A stretch of DNA of 64,000 nucleotides from Rhodococcus oxybenzonivorans (lineage in GTDB: Bacteria; Actinomycetota; Actinomycetes; Mycobacteriales; Mycobacteriaceae): contig NZ_CP021356.1 of the NCBI RefSeq assembly GCF_003130705.1, forward strand, positions 124,001-188,000, given 5' to 3'. Below, one piece after another: positions 47,006 through 55,028 of the stretch. Position 1 is the stretch's first letter. Each line of letters starts with the position of its first letter. Made by a program: the position numbers and the translations under genes. The notes beneath the pieces were generated by a model. The model did not search any database. It saw only the letters and a program-made list of their open reading frames with translations, and had not been told where the DNA came from.

Positions 47006-47251
47006 CTATCTTCGACTGTCCTTCCGGGCGTGCCTCGGCACCGAAGCACTAGTCCTACGGTTCTGCTGCAAGACGCTCGGTCGGTTCGTCGATCGACCCG
47101 GCTCCGAGTCCGCGTCGATAAGAGAATCCCGCAGGTCTAGATCGAACACTGGATGACCCACACGCAGAGTGTGCATGAGTTTGTCGTAGATAGGTGTCTG
47201 AGTCAACAGATCCGCCTCCTCCGATCGGCCATCCTTGGGAAGAGTTTCCAC
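47006..47251 (-). CDS. Small hypothetical protein behind operator 9
   Basis: 81 residues from a GTG only 27 bp from the operator. It contains TPIYDKLMHTLRVGHPVFDL; TPIYD-L occurs in several small actinobacterial proteins. The ribosome site is weak and the C-terminus is Arg-rich, so the end may be out of frame. No function can be given. Confidence 0.4.
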   Translation of the reverse strand: METLPKDGRSEEADLLTQTPIYDKLMHTLRVGHPVFDLDLRDSLIDADSEPGRSTNRPSVLQQNRRTSASVPRHARKDSRR

Positions 47252-47277
47252 TCATTCCGCGGGCACTCTACCAGCGC

Positions 47278-47296
47278 CTACTAAGACCGTTAGTAG
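47278..47296. promoter_or_regulatory. BlaI-type operator 9
   Basis: CTACTAAG-ACC-GTTAGTAG, seven of eight arm positions paired. The nearest gene is the small minus-strand frame starting at 47251. Confidence 0.7.
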
Positions 47297-47411
47297 TTGG
47301 GTGCACCGTCCGCGGTCTTGCCAGGGAAGTCCGCTTAGTCCCGCGCCGCTCCACAGTCGCGGCGCGGGAGACACAAGATGCGCGGGGGGACGGATGGCCG
47401 GACACCGTTTC

Positions 47412-47921
47412 CTAGGAACCCGGAGGTTGCAGTGCACGTCCGGCGGCTGTCCATGCCTTCATCCCGCCGCTCAACTCGATAAGGTTCGAGTACCCCGTCG
47501 ACGTGAGGGTTCCGGCTGCGACTGCGCTCATGCGTCCGGTCATGCAGTAGATGGCGATCGGTGTACTCCGATCATTGGGCAGTTCGGTGGCGCGCTGGCT
47601 GAGCTGGTCAAAAGGTATCCACACATCCGTGCCAGCGATCGATCCCTCGTCCGGGGTGTGGACATTGATGACGAACACGTCGGCAGCTGCGACTGCGTCG
47701 GCGAACTCGGAAACTCCAACTTGTCGGACGGCCGGCCCTTGGTCAGCCGTCGCGCCGGTCGGGGGCTCGGACCCGCAGCCGACGACAACCAGCAATACCA
47801 TGATCAGCAGCGTCACAAAGGAAGCGCCCACATCGATCGGGAGCATCCCCCTGCCGGACCGACAGGGCGTGCGCGCAGAGCCGGGTGGTGGCAGTCCCAG
47901 TAAGGGCACCGACGACCGCAT
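47412..47921 (-). CDS. Rhodanese-domain lipoprotein
   Basis: 169 residues. GAAGGAGG lies ten bases before the ATG. After about 30 polar residues a hydrophobic stretch ends in the lipobox VVVGC. The rhodanese domain (about 65-165) has the active-site loop IYCMTGRMSAVAAG with the catalytic Cys and ends LSGGMKAWTAAGRAL. It would act on persulfide or thiol groups outside the membrane, anchored by lipid. An internal ATG (47846) would give a more usual signal peptide. It is divergent from the next gene across operator 10. Confidence 0.85.
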   Translation of the reverse strand: MRSSVPLLGLPPPGSARTPCRSGRGMLPIDVGASFVTLLIMVLLVVVGCGSEPPTGATADQGPAVRQVGVSEFADAVAAADVFVINVHTPDEGSIAGTDVWIPFDQLSQRATELPNDRSTPIAIYCMTGRMSAVAAGTLTSTGYSNLIELSGGMKAWTAAGRALQPPGS

Positions 47922-48016
47922 GTCCCAATCGCCTCCTTCGGCGCGTCAGGTGGGGCGCATCCGTGTTGTTGTGGATACGGCCATACCGGATTGAGCTTTT
48001 CGCACATCCTCCCCAC

Positions 48017-48035
48017 ATACTATGCAACATAGTAG
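48017..48035. promoter_or_regulatory. BlaI-type operator 10, divergent promoter
   Basis: ATACTATG-CAA-CATAGTAG, seven of eight arm positions paired. It lies 96 bp before the rhodanese gene (minus) and 31 bp before the small membrane protein gene (plus). Confidence 0.8.
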
Positions 48036-48065
48036 TTGGGTATCGTGGTACGAGGAGGATATGTT

Positions 48066-48323
48066 GTGGCAGATAGCGCGCATCTAGGAAGTCGCGGGGA
48101 AGCGCCATACACAGATGCTGATCGTCGGGCGCGGCGCCTCCGAACCTGGGGATGGCTGACCCTAGGGGCCGGAATTCTGATGGGGTCGGCCCACCTCATC
48201 GCCCACCGGGGTCGTCTGGAATTCCTTTCGACTACCGGCTGGGAAGACGTCGCGCTGGGCTACCCCATGGCAGCTGCAGTGTCGTTCGCCGGCTTCGCCA
48301 TGATCAGGACCCGCACGACCTGA
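48066..48323 (+). CDS. Small two-helix membrane protein
   Basis: 85 residues from a GTG seven bases after GAGGAGG; an ATG at 48061 leads only to a stop after a few codons. A basic head (DADRRARRLRTWG) is followed by two hydrophobic helices (WLTLGAGILMGSAHLIAHRG and ALGYPMAAAVSFAGFAMI). The His residues at the helix end are notable. Its family is unknown. It is controlled by operator 10, shared with the rhodanese gene. Confidence 0.7.
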   Translation: MADSAHLGSRGEAPYTDADRRARRLRTWGWLTLGAGILMGSAHLIAHRGRLEFLSTTGWEDVALGYPMAAAVSFAGFAMIRTRTT

Positions 48324-48366
48324 ACACGAAGCATCGCCCCAGCCTCCGGAAGCGATACCCGCACAG

Positions 48367-49314
48367 CTACAGCAGCAAGCACGAAATCCAGGCCATAGCT
48401 CCGAGAAGACCGGCAACGGGCACAGCTGGCAGGGCGATCGCGGTGCCGCTCGCCAGCAGAGCCCGTACCAGGCGGACCGGGGCGCCGTGACGGTACGGGT
48501 GGCACGAGAGTCGGTCGAGACGCAATTCCGTCCCGTCGCAGGCCATCCCCAACGCTTGCGCCGGAACCGAATGCGACTGCAGGTTTCTGAGTGCTCGGCA
48601 CACCGAATCCCGGCCATGTGAACTAGCCGCGGATGCATCCGCCTCGATCTCTACGAGTAGACGAACCAGCGCCGGCGAAGTCCGCATGATCGGCAACCAC
48701 GGCAAGGCAAAGGCCATGGACTCGGCGAAACCCACAAGCAGATGGTGCCGGCCACGGATGTGCGCATGCTCATGGGCCAGTACCGCGGCCACAGCAGCGG
48801 GATCCAGATGCGACCGCAATCCAGTGCTCACCACCACAAGCGGCGGCCGCCCTGCCACGCTGTAGGCAAGCGGTTTGTCAAACGGTAACCACAGCGTCGA
48901 AGCCGTCGCCGCCGTGCCGTCGAGGATACGAACAAGGGCGATATGTGTTTCATGGAGTACACGACGCTCACGTAACGATCGTGTGAGATGAATTGTCCAC
49001 CGCCCAGCTGCGGTGAGCAGCACCAAGATGCCGAGCGCACCGATCGTGGTTTCGAGTGCCGCAGGCGCATCGTTATGGAGCTTGAGCCAGCACTGGTGGA
49101 CGACGTCCGCAATCGAAGACGCACCCCCGTGACTGGGGACAAGGCTCAGCGTCACCGGAACGACAATGCTGATGAGAGTGCCGAACACAAGTGCTGCCCA
49201 AGTGACGAGCGCGACCTGTGAATCGACACCTCGACGAATTGCGGTCGACAGAAGACGTGGCGCGATCATGGCCACAATCAACCCGCCTGCGGCCCACAGC
49301 AGAAGAGCTGTCAC
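48367..49314 (-). CDS. M56-family (BlaR1/MecR1-like) membrane zinc peptidase, copy 3
   Basis: 315 residues with membrane helices near 1-25, 35-60 and 90-112, the zinc motif HEHAHIRGRHHLL, a downstream VEIEADASAASSHGRD and a final helix. It is more divergent than copies 1 and 2. Its GTG start overlaps the BlaI copy 3 stop by 4 bp (GTGA). It likely controls that repressor by proteolysis. Confidence 0.87.
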   Translation of the reverse strand: MTALLLWAAGGLIVAMIAPRLLSTAIRRGVDSQVALVTWAALVFGTLISIVVPVTLSLVPSHGGASSIADVVHQCWLKLHNDAPAALETTIGALGILVLLTAAGRWTIHLTRSLRERRVLHETHIALVRILDGTAATASTLWLPFDKPLAYSVAGRPPLVVVSTGLRSHLDPAAVAAVLAHEHAHIRGRHHLLVGFAESMAFALPWLPIMRTSPALVRLLVEIEADASAASSHGRDSVCRALRNLQSHSVPAQALGMACDGTELRLDRLSCHPYRHGAPVRLVRALLASGTAIALPAVPVAGLLGAMAWISCLLL

Positions 49315-49679
49315 TTCTTCTTCTTTTTTCCTCGCTCGCGCAGCCCCCGGGCGAGAATCTTCGATTCATTGTCGGACGTACCCCGCGCAAAGTGAAGGAG
49401 CACGCCAGTAGGGTCGCCGGTCGAATCGAGCAATGAACGTAACGCGTCAGCCGCCGCTTCTTCGCGACTGCGAGCCGCCTGGTAGCGATACGCCCGACCG
49501 ACACGTTCCCGATGGACCCAATCCTTTCGATGAAGATTGTCGAGCACCGTCATCACAGTCGTGTAGGCGGGCTCTCGATCGTCATCGAGCCCATCGATCA
49601 CGTCACGCACCCGCAAAGCGTCGCTGGAACGCCACAAGACGTCCATAACGAGAGCCTCTAGCTCACCCAAACCCTGCAT
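49311..49679 (-). CDS. BlaI/MecI-family winged-helix repressor, copy 3
   Basis: 122 residues; the ATG follows GGAGGAAG. The core reads LGELEALVMDVLWRSSDALR, then EPAYTTVMTVLDNLHRKDWV and HRERVGRAYRYQ. The C-terminus ends in RERGKKKKK, an unusual basic tail that could add DNA contact. No CTACTA site is seen just upstream, so it may control other promoters or be unregulated by this motif. Confidence 0.92.
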   Translation of the reverse strand: MQGLGELEALVMDVLWRSSDALRVRDVIDGLDDDREPAYTTVMTVLDNLHRKDWVHRERVGRAYRYQAARSREEAAADALRSLLDSTGDPTGVLLHFARGTSDNESKILARGLRERGKKKKK

Positions 49680-50159
49680 TCTTCCTCCTGCCGTGACCAC
49701 CTTAGTCGCCGCATCCGTCCAGAGCGGAACATTCCCCTGCCGCGGCGGCCGGCGAACCCTCATTGCATCGGGGTGGATCCGGCTCAGAAGACGTTTGGGA
49801 GCCCGTCCCCTTCCACTGGGCGATCATTGCAGGCGCCGATGAGGCATGTCTTGCACGCTGGCTGACGCCGAGGTGACGATCCCTACCGCCACCGTAAGGC
49901 CTTTCCGCACCCGCGCCCGCGCCTCAAATTTGTGCAACTCGACGAGACGGGCCGAGGCTCTCGCAGTCACTACGAGGGATGGGAGTTGACTGTGGGGCTC
50001 GTGAAGCCTGCACCGATCCCCACACCGACACCGCATCCTGAGCATCGGCTCAAATACTTTGATCTTCGCGACGAAACCGAAGCATCTCGTCGACGACGTC
50101 GACCACTTCAGCAGGGACCTCGCACACGAGACCGGCGAAAGATATTCCGCCGGGCCCAT
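49680..50159. other. Intergenic, no gene recognised
   Basis: About 480 bp upstream of BlaI copy 3. No CTACTA palindrome and no credible gene. Confidence 0.45.
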
Positions 50160-51011
50160 TCAGTCACGAAACTCCGTGACGCCGCGAATCTCCAGCAGGG
50201 CACTTGGATGCGCGGTCAACGGACTGGCAGCGAGGAGCAGTGCAGCGTGCGGGGAGTCGGCAATCATGATGATGTCACCGCCAGCAGCGTAGATGGCGTG
50301 ATCATGCATCTGCCCGTGCCGGTCCACGTCGAAGGTCATCGTCCGATTATCGTCGTCGACGAAGAGCGCTCTTCGTGCACCGATTCCGACTCCCGGCGGC
50401 GTTTCCGGTGGCGCGAAGCATACGAATCGCCACCCCAACATCAACAGATCAGCGAACGGGTAGTTGGCCAGAAACCCGCCCCGCCCGTCCGTCATCATGT
50501 CTTGCATATCGACTCGGTTGCCTGCGGGTCCGCGTCGCCGATCCGGCGGAATGCTGCCACGCCCCGGGCCGGGGCGGTCCCCGCCTGCATCGGATGGCTC
50601 GTACGGGAACGGCGCCGGCCCCTTTGATGAGGGGCGGAAAGGCTCGACGGCACGTGCCACCGCGTCGACGCTCACAATGAGTCGTTGTGGGGTGCTTTCC
50701 CATTCACACAAAATCAATGGCCCGAGCCGATGAACTGGAACTCGTGAACCATCGGCGAGGGCCGCGGAAACGGCGGCAGGCCTCTCGAGGGCACTGATCA
50801 GCAGCCACCATGTCGGATCAGGTCTGTCACCAGGACAAACTTGCTGTTTCAGTACGTAGGGAAAAAAGTCTGGGTCGCTTGAACGGAAGGCCGACGTTGT
50901 ACCCCAATACACGCTACAGGCGTCGGACGCGGATCCGATCTGAGCGGTGCCGTCATCGCACCACTGTGCGATCAGCCCTGATCGAGGCAATGACAACGAG
51001 TAGGTCGGCAT
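50160..51011 (-). CDS. Hypothetical protein
   Basis: 283 residues, soluble, without signal peptide or membrane helix. The N-terminal half is Trp/Pro-containing (PTWWLLISALERPAAVSAAL). A low-complexity Pro/Gly/Arg linker spans about 140-165. The C-terminal part reads DMMTDGRGGFLANYPFADLL and AIYAAGGDIIMIADSPHAAL. I recognise no family. Confidence 0.6.
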   Translation of the reverse strand: MPTYSLSLPRSGLIAQWCDDGTAQIGSASDACSVYWGTTSAFRSSDPDFFPYVLKQQVCPGDRPDPTWWLLISALERPAAVSAALADGSRVPVHRLGPLILCEWESTPQRLIVSVDAVARAVEPFRPSSKGPAPFPYEPSDAGGDRPGPGRGSIPPDRRRGPAGNRVDMQDMMTDGRGGFLANYPFADLLMLGWRFVCFAPPETPPGVGIGARRALFVDDDNRTMTFDVDRHGQMHDHAIYAAGGDIIMIADSPHAALLLAASPLTAHPSALLEIRGVTEFRD

Positions 51012-51597
51012 ATGGCACCTTCATCATCGGCTGCGCGAGTGCGAGTCTTCATCATAATTCGGTGTACCCCGAGTCAGCTGATTCCTCCGCTCAGACAGTT
51101 GAAGGGGTACGTGGCGGGTGGTGGCTGTCCCACTGACGAGTCCTTGGACAGTTCGCTCACGGATCAGGGTCGACGACCCCGGACCTGCTGGAAGGAAAGG
51201 TATCGACCACGAAGCAGCGCCGGACTCGCGCATCGGTGCCATTCTCCAGCCGGAGTAAGCGTTGCATCACCTCCGGTGCGGCGCGGCCACGTTCTGACCG
51301 CTCGCCCAGTGCGGCGAAAGGCGCCGAGGGCCGGGGTAACCTTCCATGTCCGTTGTGGAGTTTGGGTTTCAGTCTCGTGTCGATCTGGGGGAGCACCCCC
51401 AAAACTCGCGCGGACAGTGTCGTATGGGTTCCTCGACGAGCACTTCCCGTGCCGAGCCGTCCCGACCTTCTACTTCGGGACCGCCACGCGCGTGAGGGGT
51501 CTGGCCGGAGAACTCACTTCGTATTCGACAAAGTAGGTGTTACCCCCTCGCCGGTAGACCTGGATGTCCGTAACATTCGAATTCGAGGTGGTTTGCT
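51012..51597. other. Intergenic, no gene recognised
   Basis: About 590 bp between the divergently oriented hypothetical gene and the DUF2784 gene; frames here look non-coding. Confidence 0.4.
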
Positions 51598-52026
51598 GTG
51601 GCCACTCTTGGGTTGGTAGACGTAACGATGATCTTTCGGATGGTGGCCGACCTGACGGCGGTCCTTCACTTCACCTTTCTCGCCTTCGTCGTCGTCGGTG
51701 GCTTCCTCGCTTGGCGATGGCCCCGCCTCATCCTGTTGCATGCATTAGCCGTCGTATGGGGCTTCAGTACAGTCCTGACTGGGCTCGGGTGTCCGCTCAC
51801 TTACCTGGAAAATTGGGCTCGCCGAAACGCCGGTGACGCCGAGTTGCCATCGACCGGATTCATTGACTACTACCTGACCGGTGTTATCTACCCCGAGAAT
51901 GCCGTCGCCCTGGTACGGGCGCTCGTACTGTGTGCCGTTTTGACCTCTTGGTTGGGGTTCGCACTGCAACGACGACGCCATGTTGCCGCAATGTCCAGGC
52001 CCGCGACGTGGCAGAACCCTCACTGA
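51598..52026 (+). CDS. DUF2784-family membrane protein
   Basis: 142 residues, four membrane helices. ADLTAVLHFTFLAFVVVGGF, then ALAVVWGFSTVLTGLGCPLT, YLENWARR and TGFIDYYLTGVIYP are typical of DUF2784. A GTG after GAGGTGG is used here; the ATG at 51628 is an alternative. The function of the family is unknown. Confidence 0.85.
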   Translation: MATLGLVDVTMIFRMVADLTAVLHFTFLAFVVVGGFLAWRWPRLILLHALAVVWGFSTVLTGLGCPLTYLENWARRNAGDAELPSTGFIDYYLTGVIYPENAVALVRALVLCAVLTSWLGFALQRRRHVAAMSRPATWQNPH

Positions 52027-52277
52027 GAATTTCCGAGTGAGCCGCCAAGGTGGGCACCGGTGTGCGGCCGCCTTGTCCTGTCCGTGCATGACCGGATAAC
52101 CACAAGACGATGTGGTCTTTCGAAGCGGCGCCGACGAAGCGCCGGACTACCTCCACCGCTTAGACCGTATGTCGTGACTGCTCGCAGATTGGAGTGGTTG
52201 CTGGTCGGGACCTCGCTCATGCAACCTCGTGGGTTACCGAGCGTGTTTCCGTGCTCGGCCTTTCCGAGTGTGAGGAG

Positions 52278-52620
52278 GCCCCAGCGTTTTGTGAGCGCAC
52301 GAGTGTTGGGCTGGATGTGCATGCCCGCTCGGTCGTCGCGGCGGCGATCGATGAACAGACTGGAGAGGTGTTCGAGGCACGGTTTATGTCCTCGCACACC
52401 GAGGTGCTCGAGTGTTCGGCGAACTTCCGGGCCCGTGTGCGGTGGTGTACGAGTCCGGGCCGACTGGGTTCGGATTGGCTCGCGCGCTGAACGGGGGTGG
52501 AGCAGAGGGCTTCGTCGAAGCTGCACCGCCCGGCTGGCGATCGAGCGAAGACCGTCGCGCGAGATGCCTTGCACCTGGCTCTGCGGGCCGATGGGGACCT
52601 CACCCGTGCCGCCGGCACCC
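52278..52620 (+). pseudogene. IS110-family transposase remnant
   Basis: TSVGLDVHARSVVAAAIDEQ and TGEVFEARF give the DEDD N-terminus. A shifted frame continues with ESGPTGFGLARAL, and another with KLHRPAGDRAKTVARDALHL. Everything after that is absent. It is unrelated in sequence to the IS110-type gene at 7.3 kb. Confidence 0.75.
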
Positions 52621-52800
52621 CTCACCGGCGATCCCCGGTTGGCGAACGCGACCACCGGCACCATCCGGCGCACCATCGTCTCGGTCCCCGCCCGGATCGC
52701 GTCCTCGGCCCGACGCCTGAGACTTCACCTACCCACAAATTGGCCGTAAGAAACAGCCTGGGACACCCTGTTCGACAGAACTCTCAGCCCCAATCACCCG
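52621..52800 (+). pseudogene. IS1380-family transposase C-terminal remnant
   Basis: GTIRRTIVSVPARIASSARR then LRLHLPTNWP, followed in the next frame by ETAWDTLFDRTLSP, resembles the end of IS1380-type transposases. It abuts the IS110 remnant directly. Confidence 0.6.
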
Positions 52801-53038
52801 ATCATCGCCAAATACGCACCCCACCCGCCGGCCTCCATGTGAAAGACTCCGTGGAAGACCCGACACCAGAGGTGGGACGATCAACCACGCTCAGAGCCCG
52901 TCCTGTGTCGCACAACGAAACTCGCCGCGACCACATCAGAGAATCGGTGCATTCGGGTTTAAGCCTGACTGCAGATGAGCTGCCAGCGCACTCACTCTTG
53001 GACACCCGATATCCGTCAGGGTTGGAGGCCAGCGAGCG
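52801..53038. other. Intergenic after IS remnants
   Basis: No gene recognised; the RipA-like gene ends here from the right. Confidence 0.4.
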
Positions 53039-54562
53039 CTAGAGGAGTCGGGTCACATATGGAGTCATCCCGCTCCAACGTACCGGCGAAACCTTCACTA
53101 CGTCACCCGACTCGGGGGCTTCGAGCATCTGATCGTTCCCGAGGTACAAGGCCTCATGCTCGCTGCCGTTGGGACCGTAGAAGATCAGGTCACCGCGTTT
53201 CATCTGAGATGTCGGAAACTGGGTCCCCGCGGTGTATTGGTATCCAGAGTAGTGCGGGAGGGAGATTCCCACCCCGGCAAAGGCATACAGAATCAGGCCC
53301 GAGCAGTCGAAGCCGGGGTTCATGTAGTCACCGAAGCTATCCGCGACTCCGCCGTCACGGATACCGACGGTGGGCCCCTTTGCGTTCCCGCCGCCCCAGG
53401 AGTAGCGCACTCCCAGTTGTGACATCGCACGGTCTATTACCGTCTCGATGGCTGCGCTGCCTGTGGGCGTTTCCGCGCCGGTGTCAGGTCCTTCATCAGC
53501 AGGACCTGAGGGGTCGTCCGACGTACTTCTACCGGCCCGGTCGGTGGATGCAGTGGTTTCGCTGTCAGCGGCGGTGTCGTCTTCCGCAGGGTCGCTGACC
53601 TGTGTGTGCGGTCTTTCCTGATCGGCGATCTTCGCCGCCCGCTCCTGCGCTATCCGGTTGGCTGCGACCCGTGCAGCCGCCTCCGATGCCGCCTGTTGCG
53701 CCACTGTTGCGGCGGCCGCAGCAGCAGCTTCCTCCGCCTGACGCTGGATGTCCCATTGGCCATACACCTGGCGTTGATCCTGCAATCCCACGACGCTGCT
53801 TCTCGCGGCGTCGAGTTGGGCCTGCGCCGAATCTCGTTCCTCGATGATTTCGGCCTGTTGGCTGGTTGCTGATTGTTGAGCGGTAACCGCCTGCTCTATG
53901 GCATCCTGCGCCTGGGACTTCTTCTCCTCTGCGGCGGCCGCAGCGGCGTCGGCTGCCTGCTTGGCAGCCCGCGCCGATGAATCCCGGTTCGCCTGTGTGG
54001 TTCGAGCGCGTTGGAGATCTTCCATAACAGCGGTGCGCTTGTCCACAATTACGCGGAGCAAATCAGCACGAGCCAAGATGTCATCAGGTCCGCTCGAACC
54101 GAGAAGGGTGGTGAGCGCGCCTGCCGTTCCCTGCCGGTAGCTGGCAGCGGCGAACTCGTCGAACTGCTGCTGTGCCTGGTCAATTGTCGCCGTCGCGGCA
54201 ACGACGTTACTGCGGGCGGCGCCCACAGCGGCTGTAGCAACCTCGACTTCGTCACGTGCATCCTGCAGGTCTACGAGCGCCTTGTTGACCTCCTCGCGTT
54301 TGATCGCGACATGGGAAGCTATCCCCTCGAGGCGTTGGTTCGCCGAGGCGACCTGGTTAATCAGATCACCTACCTGCTCCAGACGTTGGCCCACCTGGTC
54401 GTTGGCGTACTGGAGGTCGGAATCGCTAGGGTTCGGCGGTGGTGGTGGGATGCCCACGGCGACACCAGGAAGAGAGATGACTGTCGCTCCGACGAGTACG
54501 AAACCGAACAATAGCCGGGCCGAACGGGCACGCCCCAGGCCGGGTTGACGTCGCTGCCCCAC
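53039..54562 (-). CDS. RipA-like NlpC/P60 peptidoglycan endopeptidase
   Basis: 507 residues from a GTG after GGAGGGAGG. A signal peptide (RLLFGFVLVGATVISLPGVA) leads into a long Ala-rich coiled coil (about 50-300), a Ser/Thr/Asp linker, and the NlpC/P60 domain with the catalytic Cys in GFDCSGLILYAF, a His in GSEHEALYLG and QMLEAPESGD. The layout matches mycobacterial RipA, a D-Glu-DAP endopeptidase for daughter-cell separation. Operator 11 lies 120 bp upstream, so this copy may be stress-induced. Confidence 0.9.
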   Translation of the reverse strand: MGQRRQPGLGRARSARLLFGFVLVGATVISLPGVAVGIPPPPPNPSDSDLQYANDQVGQRLEQVGDLINQVASANQRLEGIASHVAIKREEVNKALVDLQDARDEVEVATAAVGAARSNVVAATATIDQAQQQFDEFAAASYRQGTAGALTTLLGSSGPDDILARADLLRVIVDKRTAVMEDLQRARTTQANRDSSARAAKQAADAAAAAAEEKKSQAQDAIEQAVTAQQSATSQQAEIIEERDSAQAQLDAARSSVVGLQDQRQVYGQWDIQRQAEEAAAAAAATVAQQAASEAAARVAANRIAQERAAKIADQERPHTQVSDPAEDDTAADSETTASTDRAGRSTSDDPSGPADEGPDTGAETPTGSAAIETVIDRAMSQLGVRYSWGGGNAKGPTVGIRDGGVADSFGDYMNPGFDCSGLILYAFAGVGISLPHYSGYQYTAGTQFPTSQMKRGDLIFYGPNGSEHEALYLGNDQMLEAPESGDVVKVSPVRWSGMTPYVTRLL

Positions 54563-54681
54563 GGCATCCTCCCTCCGCCTATGCCACCTCGTTCGATCCC
54601 CACATTTCTGCCAACTCCATGTCATGCCCTAAATGCCGTGGACGGCGAGCATCCTCGGACGACTAGGGCACAACAGGTCAT

Positions 54682-54700
54682 GTACTAAGAACGATAGTAG
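54682..54700. promoter_or_regulatory. BlaI-type operator 11, before the RipA-like gene
   Basis: GTACTAAG-AAC-GATAGTAG, six of eight arm positions paired, the most degenerate of the canonical-spacing set apart from operator 7. Confidence 0.65.
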
Positions 54701-55028
54701 ATAATTACCACTCATCCGCCCCATATGACAAATAACGACACATGACTCACTTCCGCACCATTGGGCCGTCGTCCACGTTGGCACGGCGGCCGATCGGCGA
54801 CCGAAGCCCAATGCGGCCGAGAGAACCAAACTCTTCTACAGGCGAAAAACGTGTAGCGAGGCCCCGGCGATGGCGTTGCTCACGTTGTCGGATGGACCGC
54901 AGGCGAATGGAGGTGCGCGGGGTAACTCACCGAGGCAGACTCGTTCCGGCCGGGTGCCGGTGGTCGCCAAGGGAACCAAGGAATGAGTGGTGCCATCGGT
55001 GCAGCGCTCGTTTACCGAAGCCGCCGAT
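54701..55028. other. Intergenic, no gene recognised
   Basis: About 330 bp between two minus-strand wall hydrolase genes; no clear hairpin. Confidence 0.4.

Noticed and set aside
51012..51536. A 174-codon plus-strand frame before the DUF2784 gene
   Set aside because: Arg/Ser/Pro-rich without motifs or ribosome site; typical of non-coding high-GC DNA.
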